Notes: a model not told the origin generated them from the sequence alone. A DNA stretch of 64,000 nucleotides from CAZFUY01 sp964522445 (GCA_964522445.1 CAZFUY010000002.1:1-64000); one strand, 5' to 3'. Counted from the stretch's first letter, positions 5,533 through 15,130 are shown. Translations and numbers: made by a program.

Positions 5533-7566
5533 ATGTTTAACTCAACTGTACTAACGCCTGGCATAGCACTAATAAATCGACTTAGTTTTCCTGCTAAATT
5601 TGCACTTATATTTATTCTTTTTCTAATTCCAATCATCTACGTTTCTTTCTCCTCATATACAGATCATCAGGTAGAAATAGATAAAACAATCAAAGAAGAA
5701 ATTGGTATTAAATATATCGCCGCTGTGCGCCCATTATTTGAACATATGGCACAAACCCGCGGCATGACCAATGCTTATCTCAATGGCAATACAGCTTTCA
5801 GGGAAAAAATTGAAAAGAAACGCCAGCTAGTAAAGCAGGAATTAGACACATTATTGACCATTGAGTCTAATCTCAACCATATACTTCATATGGATGGTTC
5901 TGCACAGAAGATACAGCGAGACTGGCATAAATTAATGAATGAAGCGTTTAACATGCAGGCACAGACTGCATTTATAGCTCATACCAAAATTATTGAACAA
6001 GTTTTAGATTTGTTAAGTCAGGCACTTGTTCAATCCAGTTTATTTCTAGACTCCAGGGTTGACAGCAATTTACTGATCAAGTCAATTGGCCTACTTATGC
6101 CAACCCTGGCAGAAAACATGGGCAAGGCTCGTGGATTAGGTGCTGGGGTTGCTGCCAAAGGTGAATTTTCACCTGATACATTTATAAAACTAACTCGTTT
6201 TGTTGAGACAATTAATAATGCAAAAAAAAGATTAGAACACGCTTACCAGGAAGCACTTAACTACAACCCTGCATTATCCACACAATTAGAAAAACCTTTT
6301 AACAATGCAATTAATTTAGTAAATTCGTTTACAGAAATAACTTACAACAAATTACTAAAACCTGAAAACATACAGGTTAATTCAACTGAATATTTTGAAA
6401 CGGGCACTAAAGCCATTTCATCAATACTAATTTTATACGACACATCCCTGCCTGTATTAGACAACCTGTTACTCAAACGCTCTAAATATTTAACTAATAA
6501 CATTACATACAACTTATTAACTGATGCTATTTTTCTGATTGCTGTACTTTATTTATTTGCCGCATTTTACAGCAGCATAATGTTATCTATTTCAAAATTA
6601 AAAGCTGCGGCAGGCTCATTATCTAATGGTGATTTCACTATTACTGTAGATATTGAATCTCGTGATGAAATGCAAACAGTTGCTGAACATATGAATGCAA
6701 TGATTGAGAAAAATAAGGCCCTTGTATCACAGGTTATAAGCGCAGCCAACCAGGTCGTTAATTCAGCAAATAATAGCGCAACCACATCACACAAAACACA
6801 GAAAGGCATTAGCGAACAAAATATGCAAATCGATATGGTTGCTACTGCAATGAATGAAATGACAGCCACTGTTGCCGAAGTAGCAAGTAATGCTGCAAGT
6901 GCTTCTGATGCCACAAGGGATGCAAGTTCTGAAGCCGCTAATGGTCATAAAATTGTTAACAACACCATCAACTCCATTAACAAACTATCAAATGAGGTCG
7001 GCAATGCAACCTCTGTCATTAAAAAATTAGAATCAGATAGCGAAAGTATTGGCTCAGTACTTGATGTAATTCGTAGCATTGCAGAACAAACAAATTTACT
7101 GGCATTAAATGCAGCGATTGAAGCAGCACGTGCTGGCGAACAGGGCAGAGGCTTTGCAGTTGTTGCCGATGAGGTAAGAACTTTAGCTAGCCGCACCCAG
7201 GCTTCTACCGAAGAAATTCAACAAATGATTGAATTATTACAGGAAGGTACGCGTAATGCAGTATCTGTAATGGAAAAAGGAAATGAACAAACACAGGAAT
7301 CAGTATCACATGCAGCCGAAGCAGGAAAAGCACTTAATGCTATTACTGCTGCTGTTGATCATATTAGTTTGATGAACGAACAAATAGCAAGTGCCGCTGA
7401 AGAACAAACCAGTGTAGCTGAAGAAATTAATCGCAATATAATTAATGTCAGCAATATTTCTAACGAAACAGCTGAAGGAGCAGACCAGACAGCTGAAAGC
7501 AGCGAGACACTACGAACTGTTGCAAATCAACTACATAATTTAGTGGGCGGATTTAAAGTCAATTAA
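5533..7566 (+). CDS. methyl-accepting chemotaxis protein
   Basis: A 677-residue transmembrane chemoreceptor that would control CheA and the flagellar motor. A membrane segment at about 20-41 is followed by a large helical periplasmic domain (about 45-328) containing VRPLFEHMAQTRGMTNAYL, a pattern reminiscent of nitrate/nitrite-sensing (NIT-like) four-helix sensors. A second segment lies at about 331-353. A HAMP domain (about 354-405) precedes the cytoplasmic hairpin, whose conserved tip AEQTNLLALNAAIEAARAGE is at about 517-536. There is no CheR-binding pentapeptide at the C-terminus. The ligand is unknown; the NIT-like reading is tentative. No che genes are adjacent, so it is an orphan receptor. 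Confidence 0.93.
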   Translation: MFNSTVLTPGIALINRLSFPAKFALIFILFLIPIIYVSFSSYTDHQVEIDKTIKEEIGIKYIAAVRPLFEHMAQTRGMTNAYLNGNTAFREKIEKKRQLVKQELDTLLTIESNLNHILHMDGSAQKIQRDWHKLMNEAFNMQAQTAFIAHTKIIEQVLDLLSQALVQSSLFLDSRVDSNLLIKSIGLLMPTLAENMGKARGLGAGVAAKGEFSPDTFIKLTRFVETINNAKKRLEHAYQEALNYNPALSTQLEKPFNNAINLVNSFTEITYNKLLKPENIQVNSTEYFETGTKAISSILILYDTSLPVLDNLLLKRSKYLTNNITYNLLTDAIFLIAVLYLFAAFYSSIMLSISKLKAAAGSLSNGDFTITVDIESRDEMQTVAEHMNAMIEKNKALVSQVISAANQVVNSANNSATTSHKTQKGISEQNMQIDMVATAMNEMTATVAEVASNAASASDATRDASSEAANGHKIVNNTINSINKLSNEVGNATSVIKKLESDSESIGSVLDVIRSIAEQTNLLALNAAIEAARAGEQGRGFAVVADEVRTLASRTQASTEEIQQMIELLQEGTRNAVSVMEKGNEQTQESVSHAAEAGKALNAITAAVDHISLMNEQIASAAEEQTSVAEEINRNIINVSNISNETAEGADQTAESSETLRTVANQLHNLVGGFKVN

Positions 7567-7668
7567 ACTCAACAACTATGAACTGAAAGTCCATAGGTTG
7601 CTTTAATAACGATTAAAAATCATTTTACTAGCATCAAAAAAATCTCAAATTCTAAAATACTTTTATTC

Positions 7669-7740
7669 TGTCATCCCGAGCACAGTCGAGGGATCTGGCA
7701 TTGCAAAGATCAAGACCCCTCGACTGCACTCGGGATGACA
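7669..7740. repeat. 72-bp palindromic repeat TGTCATCCCGAG...
   Basis: Arms of 28 bp (7669-7696 and 7713-7740), beginning TGTCATCCCGAG and ending CTCGGGATGACA, pair with three mismatches around a 16-nt loop. It lies between the converging chemoreceptor and cytochrome b561 genes. Repeats with this TCATCCCGAG...GTCGAGGGATCT pattern are widespread in bacterial genomes. It could also terminate transcription. Confidence 0.75.
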
Positions 7741-7812
7741 TAAAAACACTAAAGTCTTGCACTAAAAGTGCGTAGTTTTAACTAGCATACTGAAACAATA
7801 AAACTTATTGCA

Positions 7813-8361
7813 TTATAAACCAGACATTCTTTTTAATGTTCTATCTTTATTAATTAAGTGATGTTTAATGGCGACAAAGCCGTGAAATAAAACAAAGCCA
7901 ATTAAGATACTGGCTATGATTAAATGCATAATACCAGCAATATCTTCCTGGCTTTCAAAACCATAAAAAACAGCAGGCACTTTAAAAACACCAAACACAT
8001 CAATTGAATAAGCATCAGCAGTAGAAACAAGATATCCCGTAAACATAACCACAATCAATAAAAAATAAAGTGCAGCATGCATGAATCGAGCAGCTTTAAT
8101 TTCAAAAGCTGTATACTCATTTAATGGATCAGGTATTTCACCTGCATTACGCCAGATTATTCTTAATCCTGTAAATAAAAACAAAACCACACCAATACTT
8201 TTATGTAAAAAAGGTGCCTCTCTATACCATTCATCATAATAAGTTAAATCCACCATCCACAAACCAAGGACAAATAAACCTGTTACAGTGAAAAACGTAA
8301 TCCAGTGAAAAAAAATACTGCCCCATCCCCATCTATCTTTTGTATTTTTTAAAAACACCAT
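7813..8361 (-). CDS. cytochrome b561
   Basis: A 182-residue integral membrane diheme cytochrome b that moves electrons from quinol or a similar donor in the inner membrane. Four hydrophobic segments are visible, with candidate heme-ligating His in IFFHWITFF, LHKSIGVVLFLF, MHAALYFLL and LFHGFVAIKHHL, the usual one-per-helix pattern of the CybB family. The length fits the family. It is the last leftward gene of this cluster, 49 bp beyond the acyltransferase, and may share its transcript. Its partner is not evident; the multiheme cytochrome at 13138-13722 lies further upstream on the same strand. Confidence 0.9.
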   Translation of the reverse strand: MVFLKNTKDRWGWGSIFFHWITFFTVTGLFVLGLWMVDLTYYDEWYREAPFLHKSIGVVLFLFTGLRIIWRNAGEIPDPLNEYTAFEIKAARFMHAALYFLLIVVMFTGYLVSTADAYSIDVFGVFKVPAVFYGFESQEDIAGIMHLIIASILIGFVLFHGFVAIKHHLINKDRTLKRMSGL

Positions 8362-8410
8362 TTACTTTTTAATCCTGGTATTGTTTGCTGCTTACTGATT
8401 AACATGAAAT

Positions 8411-9367
8411 TTAATAGAACCTGTCTTCACCTTCAGGCCGTGTTCTAAATAATTTAAGCGTCCAGAAATACTGTGCGGGACAAATTCTAACTGTTTCCTC
8501 AATTGCTTTATTCATTCGGATTGTGTCTTTTTTATCATCGCCTGAAGGAAAATCTTTTAATGCCGGCAAAATATGGATAATGTATTTATGCTGTTTCTCA
8601 TCATAACAACTGATACAGGGCAATACATCTGCATTACAGGTTTTTGCCAAACGACCTAATACGGGAATAGTGGCTTTTTGCTCACCAAAAAAAGGCACAA
8701 AAATCGAGCGATCCTTACCCAGATCCTCATCCGGTAAATAAAACATAACCTGCCCTGCACGCACATCTTTAATAATAGGACGCAGGCCAGCTTCACGTGT
8801 ATATATGATTGTACCAAATCGTGTGCGGCATTTTGCCACCAACCAGTTGGTAACTTTATTTTTCATTAATTTAAACGGCCCAGAAATGGGATAACGCATG
8901 GTTATAGCTGAAACTGCTGCTTCGAGACCTACACTATGACTGGTCATAACAATAACAGATCGTCCTGCTTTCTGGCTTTGTTCTATATACTGCTGACCTT
9001 TTATAATAATCCTTTTTTTAAGCATGAATTTTGGCGCCCACCAAAATAGCCCATAATGCAAAATGCTTCGTGTCTGCGCACGAAAATTTTGTTTTAATAG
9101 TTTATTGCGTTGCTGTTGGTTAATATCAGGAAAACAGAGTTCAATATTTTTACGTGCTATACGTCTACGCTTAGCATTTATATTTCGGGCTAAATCACCT
9201 AAAATATTACCTGTAAAATCAGTTAGCTTTGCAGGCAGAAGCATAAAGATAAACAGCATAAAAACAGCAAGCCATGTCAGCCAGTAGGTCGGCCTCAGAA
9301 ATTCTGCTTCAAATTTTGCTTTATATATTAAAGAACTTTGTCCCGCTATTTTTTTTACTGCTGCCAT
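8411..9367 (-). CDS. LpxL/HtrB-type lipid A acyltransferase
   Basis: A 318-residue inner-membrane acyltransferase that would add a secondary acyl chain to lipid A. An N-terminal membrane anchor lies at about 28-47 (LTWLAVFMLFIFMLLPAKL). The H-x4-E catalytic motif is present as SHSVGLEAAV, and VMFYLPDEDLG and FVPFFGEQ correspond to conserved substrate-loop motifs. Its ATG overlaps the stop of the methyltransferase gene as TAATG, so it is translationally coupled to the trkH-methyltransferase operon. Which of the LpxL/LpxM/LpxP roles it fills cannot be told from sequence alone. Confidence 0.9.
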   Translation of the reverse strand: MAAVKKIAGQSSLIYKAKFEAEFLRPTYWLTWLAVFMLFIFMLLPAKLTDFTGNILGDLARNINAKRRRIARKNIELCFPDINQQQRNKLLKQNFRAQTRSILHYGLFWWAPKFMLKKRIIIKGQQYIEQSQKAGRSVIVMTSHSVGLEAAVSAITMRYPISGPFKLMKNKVTNWLVAKCRTRFGTIIYTREAGLRPIIKDVRAGQVMFYLPDEDLGKDRSIFVPFFGEQKATIPVLGRLAKTCNADVLPCISCYDEKQHKYIIHILPALKDFPSGDDKKDTIRMNKAIEETVRICPAQYFWTLKLFRTRPEGEDRFY

Positions 9368-9930
9368 TATTTTTTTGCGGCCACTAATAATGCCTGATCT
9401 CTAATCCCTGTTTGCTGATCACCATATTTCTGATCTTCGCGGTAATATAATATTTCCATGTCCGAAAAAAACTTTAATAACTCACCATGGCAAAACCGAT
9501 ATTCTGGATTTGAAGGACCACAATCATCGAGTTGCTCACCACTAAATGTCTGGTAAAATAATAAACCTTCTGGCTTTAAAAGTTTTTTTATATTATCTAA
9601 TGAGGAACGATGCAAAAAGAAACAGGCTGTCACAATATCAAACTGTTCTGTAATTAACAGGTTATTTTCTAAATCACGCACTTCTGCTTTTATATTTAAT
9701 AAATATTGATCACTATATTGTTGTATTTTATTAATTGCAATTTTTGATTGATCCCATGCAGTAACATCAAAGTTTCTATGGGCCAACCAACATCCATTAG
9801 CCGCAAGACCACAGGCATAATCTAATGCTTTTCCAGTCTCTGGCAATAAATGGCTATTACTGATTAATACATCTGCCGGTGTTTGTTCTGCAACTTCTCT
9901 TGTTAAATAATGACGATCCCAATCAGGCAT
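9367..9930 (-). CDS. class I SAM-dependent methyltransferase (TehB-like)
   Basis: A 187-residue Rossmann-type methyltransferase. Motif I is ALDYACGLAANG, followed by the acidic motif II in VTAWDQS, then VRDLENNLL and FDIVTACFFLHRSSL (motif IV region). It resembles small TehB/thiopurine-type enzymes; the substrate is unknown. The start is ATG at 9928-9930, which overlaps the trkH stop as TAATG; an upstream in-frame start would overlap trkH by about 87 bp and is unlikely. The stop overlaps the acyltransferase start in the same way, so trkH, this gene and the acyltransferase form a tightly coupled operon. Confidence 0.85.
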   Translation of the reverse strand: MPDWDRHYLTREVAEQTPADVLISNSHLLPETGKALDYACGLAANGCWLAHRNFDVTAWDQSKIAINKIQQYSDQYLLNIKAEVRDLENNLLITEQFDIVTACFFLHRSSLDNIKKLLKPEGLLFYQTFSGEQLDDCGPSNPEYRFCHGELLKFFSDMEILYYREDQKYGDQQTGIRDQALLVAAKK

Positions 9931-11381
9931 TATTTCCTCCAGAAAGCTGGCGTAAATAAAACCAGCAGTGTAAATACTTCTAAACGCCCCATTAGCATAG
10001 AGATACACAAAGTCCATTTTACAAAATCTGTCATGCCTGCATAGTTAGCACCAACATCACCCAGGCCTGGCCCAAGATTATTCATTGTGGCAGCAACAGC
10101 CGAAAAAGATGTTACCTGATCAAGACCACTAGCCATAAGCAATAACATCAGGAAAACAAATACTGCAACATAGGCTGCAAAAAAACCCCACACGGCATCA
10201 ATAACAGAATCAGAAACAGGTGTCTTACCAATTTTTACAACAATTTGTGCATTAGGATGAATTAAACGCATCATTTCACGCGCGCCCTGTTTAAACAATA
10301 ACAGCACGCGAATAACTTTCATGCCACCGCCTGTTGATCCTGCACAACCACCAATGAAACTGGTAAACAATAATAGCACTGGTAAAAAACCTGGCCATAA
10401 ATAAAATTCTGATGTTGCAAAACCAGTTGTTGTTCCAATTGATACAGCATGAAACACACCTTGCAGCAAGGCCTCTTCCATATTATAAACAGCGCCCGTT
10501 AAATAAAGATAAGAAACACAAATTGCTGCAACAAGAAAAAGCACACGCATATATGTTACAAACTCTGTATCTGATGTATAGGTTTTTAAATTCCATTTTC
10601 TAAAAGCAACAAAATGCAGGCCGAAGTTAACTCCTCCCAATAGCATAAATACAACGGCAACCGCTTCAATCCAGTGATTATTAAAATAACCAATGCTTGC
10701 ATCATGAGTTGAAAAACCACCAATGGCTACTGTTGAAAAGCTATGCGCTATCGCATCAAATAAACTCATTCCTGCAAACCAGTAAGCTACCGCACATGCA
10801 ACGGTTAAGCTCAGGTAGATATACCAGAGTGCTTTTGCCGTTTCTGTAATCCGTGGCGTTAATTTATTATCTTTAATAGGCCCAGGTGTTTCTGCACGAT
10901 AAAGCTGCATGCCTCCTATGCCAAGCATTGGTAAGACAGCAACGGCTAAAACAATAATTCCCATACCTCCCAGCCACTGTAATTCCTGTCGATAAAACAA
11001 AATCGAATGAGGCATATTGTCAAGGCCAGTTAATACCGTTGCCCCTGTCGTTGTTAGTGCAGACACAGATTCAAAAACAGCGTCAGCCAACTGAATATTT
11101 AACTGTTCATATAATAAAAATGGTACAGAGCCTGAAGCGCCCAACACAAACCAGAACATTACAACAACAACAAAGCCATCTCGCAAACGCAAATCCTGCC
11201 TTACGTTTCTAACCGGTAGCCACAGAAACAACCCCATACCCAACAGTAAAATATAACTATATAAAAAGGCATCACTTGCACCTTCCTGATACCAGAGATC
11301 AATTAATAATGGCGGCAATGAAGTGATGCTGAATAGCATCAATAATATTCCAGTAATTCTTTGTATGACTTTAAAATTCAC
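9930..11381 (-). CDS. trkH: Trk potassium uptake protein TrkH
   Basis: A 483-residue K+ channel-like transporter of the inner membrane, the pore partner of TrkA. The four pore loops of the SKT superfamily are recognisable: TTTGATVLTGLD, VAIGGFSTHDAS, SIGTTTGFATSE and NNLGPGLGDVG, each with the selectivity-filter Gly. Length matches TrkH/TrkG (about 483). It is 104 bp downstream of trkA on the same strand, and its stop overlaps the next gene as TAATG. Together with trkA it supplies the Trk system. The ATP-binding TrkE-type component is not in the window. Confidence 0.96.
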   Translation of the reverse strand: MNFKVIQRITGILLMLFSITSLPPLLIDLWYQEGASDAFLYSYILLLGMGLFLWLPVRNVRQDLRLRDGFVVVVMFWFVLGASGSVPFLLYEQLNIQLADAVFESVSALTTTGATVLTGLDNMPHSILFYRQELQWLGGMGIIVLAVAVLPMLGIGGMQLYRAETPGPIKDNKLTPRITETAKALWYIYLSLTVACAVAYWFAGMSLFDAIAHSFSTVAIGGFSTHDASIGYFNNHWIEAVAVVFMLLGGVNFGLHFVAFRKWNLKTYTSDTEFVTYMRVLFLVAAICVSYLYLTGAVYNMEEALLQGVFHAVSIGTTTGFATSEFYLWPGFLPVLLLFTSFIGGCAGSTGGGMKVIRVLLLFKQGAREMMRLIHPNAQIVVKIGKTPVSDSVIDAVWGFFAAYVAVFVFLMLLLMASGLDQVTSFSAVAATMNNLGPGLGDVGANYAGMTDFVKWTLCISMLMGRLEVFTLLVLFTPAFWRK

Positions 11382-11485
11382 TGTCTTATTTTTTAGCCTG
11401 GATTAATCTGTTTTGATTTTAGCATAGGACTGTTGATGAGTTGCTTCAGCTCTAAGCCGACAACTTATTAATCCAGATTTAAAGC

Positions 11486-12862
11486 TTAAATAAATGTAAC
11501 GCCAACCTGAAACATTCGTTCTACTTCATGAATTTTTGATTTATCAACAAGAAACAACACCACATGATCTTCAGCTTCGATTACGGTATCGTGATGAGCA
11601 ATAATAACTTCTTTACCTCGCACTATTGCGCCAATTGTTGTACCTCCTGGCAATTCTATATCTTCAAGTTTATGCCCCACAACTTTTGAAGTATTTTCAT
11701 CGCCATGAGCAATCGCTTCAATTGCTTCAGCCGCACCTCGACGTAACGAATGAACAGCAACAACATCGCCTCGACGCACATGCGTTAACAACGCACCAAT
11801 AGTCACCTGCTCTGGTGAAATAGCGACATCAATAGCCTCCTGACTTTCCATTAAATCAACGTAAGCTGGTCGATTAATTAATGACATAACTTTACGCGTG
11901 CCAAGACGCTTGGCTAACATTGCTGAAAGTATATTCGCTTCATCATCATTGGTGACAGAACAGAAAATATCCATGCTATCAATATTTTCTTCTAATAATA
12001 ATTCTTCATTAGCAGAATCACCGAGCAAGACAACGGTCTTAGATAGCGTTTGTGATAATTCACGCGCACGTTCTGGATTACATTCCAGTATTTTAACCTG
12101 ATGCCTTTTTTCCAGTCGTTCTGCCAGACGTTTACCAATATTACCGCCGCCAGCAATAATAATACGCTTGTTCTTTTTATCAACTCGGCGCAGTTCTTTT
12201 ATAACTGCACGTATATGTTCACGCGCTGCAATGAAAAATACTTCATCGCCAGCCTCAACGACAGTATTAGCCATTGGAATAATAGCTCGCCCTCGTCGAT
12301 AAATTGCAGCAACACGCGTATCAATATTGGGCATATGCTTGCGTAACTCCTGAAGCTCATGCCCCACCAATGGACCACCAAAGTAGGCTCTTAAACCAAC
12401 CAGCACCACTTTACCATCCGCAAAATCCAGCACCTGTAAAGCACCTGGATATTCGATAATATTGCTGATGTAGTTAGTAACAAGTTCTTCTGGGCTGATT
12501 AAAACATCGATAGGAAGCGCGTTACCTATAAACAACTCATTGTGCTTAAGGTACTCAGCAGAGCGAATACGGGCAATTTTTGTGGGTGTGTGATGTAGCG
12601 TCCAGGCAACCTGACATGCCACCATATTGGTTTCATCACTGTTAGTCACAGCGATCAACATATCAGCATCTTCAACGCCTGCCTGTTCCAGAATATTGGG
12701 ATGAGCCGCATTGCCCGCTACTGTCTGTATATCCAGACGATCACGCAATTCATGTAGCAGATCGACTTTGGAATCAACCAGCGTTATATCATTGGCCTCA
12801 GATGCCAGATTAGCTGCAACTGACGAGCCTACCTGACCTGCGCCTAAAATCAGTATTTTCAT
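11486..12862 (-). CDS. trkA: Trk system potassium uptake protein TrkA
   Basis: A 458-residue cytoplasmic NAD(H)-binding regulator of TrkH. It has the duplicated RCK layout: MKILILGAGQVGSSVAANL with VDS opens the first Rossmann half (about 1-130), a TrkA_C domain follows (about 145-225), IIIAGGGNIGKRLAERL opens the second half (about 232-350), and a second TrkA_C ends the protein. Length equals E. coli TrkA (458). It is followed by trkH on the same strand. In many gammaproteobacteria trkA follows rsmB, and the same order is kept here with a cytochrome gene and a mobile element inserted between them. Confidence 0.97.
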   Translation of the reverse strand: MKILILGAGQVGSSVAANLASEANDITLVDSKVDLLHELRDRLDIQTVAGNAAHPNILEQAGVEDADMLIAVTNSDETNMVACQVAWTLHHTPTKIARIRSAEYLKHNELFIGNALPIDVLISPEELVTNYISNIIEYPGALQVLDFADGKVVLVGLRAYFGGPLVGHELQELRKHMPNIDTRVAAIYRRGRAIIPMANTVVEAGDEVFFIAAREHIRAVIKELRRVDKKNKRIIIAGGGNIGKRLAERLEKRHQVKILECNPERARELSQTLSKTVVLLGDSANEELLLEENIDSMDIFCSVTNDDEANILSAMLAKRLGTRKVMSLINRPAYVDLMESQEAIDVAISPEQVTIGALLTHVRRGDVVAVHSLRRGAAEAIEAIAHGDENTSKVVGHKLEDIELPGGTTIGAIVRGKEVIIAHHDTVIEAEDHVVLFLVDKSKIHEVERMFQVGVTFI

Positions 12863-12963
12863 TACTGCATATTCTTTGTTTTACTTTGCGCGAAGTTTAC
12901 GCCTTTCACGCATAGATTCCAGTATGAATTAACCAGATAGATCAACAAGTATTGTTTTAAATA

Positions 12964-13121
12964 GAGACCTTTGCACGATACAGGCGCGATATATAAATTT
13001 GGCTATTATTGACTGATTGAGGCAGGAAACGAAGTTAATATCTGAATATCGGCAAGTTTTCTAACAAAAAGCAGGCGAATTTTATCCGTTGTTATTCGTG
13101 AATGTATCGTGCAAAGGTCTC
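12964..13121. mobile_element. MITE-like element, copy B
   Basis: 158 bp bounded by a 19-bp perfect inverted repeat, GAGACCTTTGCACGATACA at the left and its complement at the right. The flanks show TAAATA on both sides. The interior shares several blocks with copy C (ACTGATTGAG.CAGGAAAC, GCAAGTTTTCTAAC.AAAAGCAG). There is no coding capacity. It sits between trkA and the multiheme cytochrome gene. Confidence 0.8.
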
Positions 13122-13137
13122 TAAATACGAATACAGT

Positions 13138-13722
13138 CTAGAAAGGGATGTAGATATAGTGCAGATTATGTTTATGGGTGCCAATTGCTTTTCTATTTTT
13201 AAAATCAAACTTATAGCCCGCACGCACAAAAGGGCTCGCCTGATTGTGACATTTCTGTGTGCAGACATTCTGCTTTTCTGAAGGCAGGATCATTTTACCT
13301 TTTTTAATGTAATCTTCACGACGATAAGTGCCTCTTACCTTGAGCATCATTTCAGCATAAATACTGCCGGGGCCATGACACATTTCACATTGCACATTAG
13401 CCATGCCCGGTGTTTTTTCCATACTAACAAAACCGCCGGGGCGGCCAAAACCAGTTGTATGGCAGGTTAGACAGGCCGGGTTACTGGTATAGTCAGCTTT
13501 GGGATCAAGGCCTGCTTTCTTTTTTGCCTCACTACGCACCCCCGGCTTAAGCAATTCAAAAGTATTCGACATTCTGGTTTTTGACCAGGATTCAAAATGA
13601 GGGATATGACAGACGCGACATAGTTCAACACCCACATATTCAGGTGTTTCTGATGCAGATGCAGACGCATAAGTAGAAAGAGCGAACAACAATAATGTAA
13701 TCAGGTATGCAATAACGCGCAT
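13138..13722 (-). CDS. periplasmic multiheme cytochrome c (cytochrome c554-like)
   Basis: A 194-residue exported c-type cytochrome. A signal peptide of about 23 residues (MRVIAYLITLLLFALSTYA then SASA) precedes GVELCRVCHIPHFESW, the opening typical of cytochrome c554-like proteins. Three canonical CxxCH sites are CRVCH, CLTCH and CEMCH. A fourth, CTQKCH, has three residues between the cysteines, so it is a CX3CH variant. It would shuttle electrons in the periplasm, donor and acceptor unknown. It stands between rsmB and trkA, with mobile element copy B just downstream of its stop. Confidence 0.85.
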   Translation of the reverse strand: MRVIAYLITLLLFALSTYASASASETPEYVGVELCRVCHIPHFESWSKTRMSNTFELLKPGVRSEAKKKAGLDPKADYTSNPACLTCHTTGFGRPGGFVSMEKTPGMANVQCEMCHGPGSIYAEMMLKVRGTYRREDYIKKGKMILPSEKQNVCTQKCHNQASPFVRAGYKFDFKNRKAIGTHKHNLHYIYIPF

Positions 13723-13792
13723 AAAAATTAAGGCTGTATTAAAAAATTAATACATAGAGTATATGTGGATATATAGATTAATCAATTATCTG

Positions 13793-15130
13793 CTAACAAA
13801 TTGCTGTGAGTGATTTAGTCAAAAGAGCATAATAAAATCCATCCATACCCTTTTCACCCGTCAAAATCTGCCGTCCATAAGGCCGTGCATGCCCCCAGTC
13901 CACATCGATCTTAATTTCTTCCGCATCTGTTTGCTGCTGTAAAAAAGTTGCTATCTGATTTTCATTCTCATCTTTAAAAACAGAGCATGTTGCATATAAC
14001 AACTTTCCACCCGGCTTTAATAAAGCCCATATTTTATTAAGAATATTTTGCTGTATTTCAACCAGTTGTTTTATATCCTGTGGGCGGCGTAATAATTTAA
14101 TATCAGGATGCCGGCGTATCACACCCGATGCCGAACAGGGCACATCCAGCAAAATACGATCAAAACAATCACCGTCCCACCATTGATCTGGGTGCTGCGC
14201 ATCACCTGCCAGTAACTCTGCTGAAAAACCTAAACGCTCAAGATTTTCCTGTACTCTAAGTAAACGCTGATCCGATATATCCATAGCCGTCATATTTATA
14301 TCCGGCTCAACTTCAAACATATGACATGTTTTACCGCCTGGAGCTGCACAACAATCAAGCACTTTTTGTTTTGCTTTTAAATCTATTAACTGTGCCGCTT
14401 TTTGCGCACCTGCATCCTGCACAGAAAACCAGCCCTCTTCATATCCAGGCAATTCAGTCACATCAACTGCATGCTCAAGAAAAATGGTGCTATCTTTTTT
14501 ATAATCAATATTATCCTGCACCGGCACATTCAGTTTTGATAAATAATCCTTAACCGTTATTTGCTGTTGATTAATACGTAAGACCATAGGGGCATGCAAA
14601 TTATTTTGCTGCATAATCTGTTGCCAATTGTCTGGCCAGTCTTTTTTTAGTCGATCAATTATCCATTGAGGATGAGAATATAGTGCCTGCGGTTTTGACT
14701 GTAATTTTTTTTCCAGCTCTTCTTTTTGCTTATCCTGAAAACGAATAAAGTTTCGTAGTACGGCATTAACCAGCCCTGTTGCCCAGATTTTCTTTCGCTT
14801 TCTCGCCAGACTAACCGCTGCATCAACAGAGGCATAATCAGGCACGCGAGTATCCATAAGTTGATACAAAGCCATTAGTAATATAATTTGAATATCACTG
14901 TCTTTTTCTTTTAATGGTTTTTTCATTAACAAAGGGAGAATTGTTATTAAACGATAATACCAACGCAACACGCCATAAATTAACATTTGCGCAAATGCTT
15001 TGTCTTTAGATGTCTGTGACTGTTTAAGAATAACGGGCAGGCATGATGATAATGATTCACCCTGCACTATAACGGCCTGCAAAACTTTTAAAGCTAAACC
15101 TCGCGCATCTGCTTTATTTTTATCAATCAT
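13793..15130 (-). CDS. rsmB: 16S rRNA (cytosine-967-C5)-methyltransferase RsmB
   Basis: A 445-residue rRNA methyltransferase that makes m5C967 of 16S rRNA. The N-terminal NusB-like RNA-binding domain (about 1-140) is followed by the RsmB SAM domain with CCAAPGGKTCH (about 255), DVPCSASGVIRRHPD containing the releasing Cys (about 330) and YATCSVF with the nucleophile Cys (about 380). I use ATG at 15128-15130; a GTG 15 bases earlier is possible. The ATG overlaps the 3' end of fmt by 8 bp, so the def-fmt-rsmB order forms one operon, as in E. coli. Confidence 0.96.
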   Translation of the reverse strand: MIDKNKADARGLALKVLQAVIVQGESLSSCLPVILKQSQTSKDKAFAQMLIYGVLRWYYRLITILPLLMKKPLKEKDSDIQIILLMALYQLMDTRVPDYASVDAAVSLARKRKKIWATGLVNAVLRNFIRFQDKQKEELEKKLQSKPQALYSHPQWIIDRLKKDWPDNWQQIMQQNNLHAPMVLRINQQQITVKDYLSKLNVPVQDNIDYKKDSTIFLEHAVDVTELPGYEEGWFSVQDAGAQKAAQLIDLKAKQKVLDCCAAPGGKTCHMFEVEPDINMTAMDISDQRLLRVQENLERLGFSAELLAGDAQHPDQWWDGDCFDRILLDVPCSASGVIRRHPDIKLLRRPQDIKQLVEIQQNILNKIWALLKPGGKLLYATCSVFKDENENQIATFLQQQTDAEEIKIDVDWGHARPYGRQILTGEKGMDGFYYALLTKSLTAIC

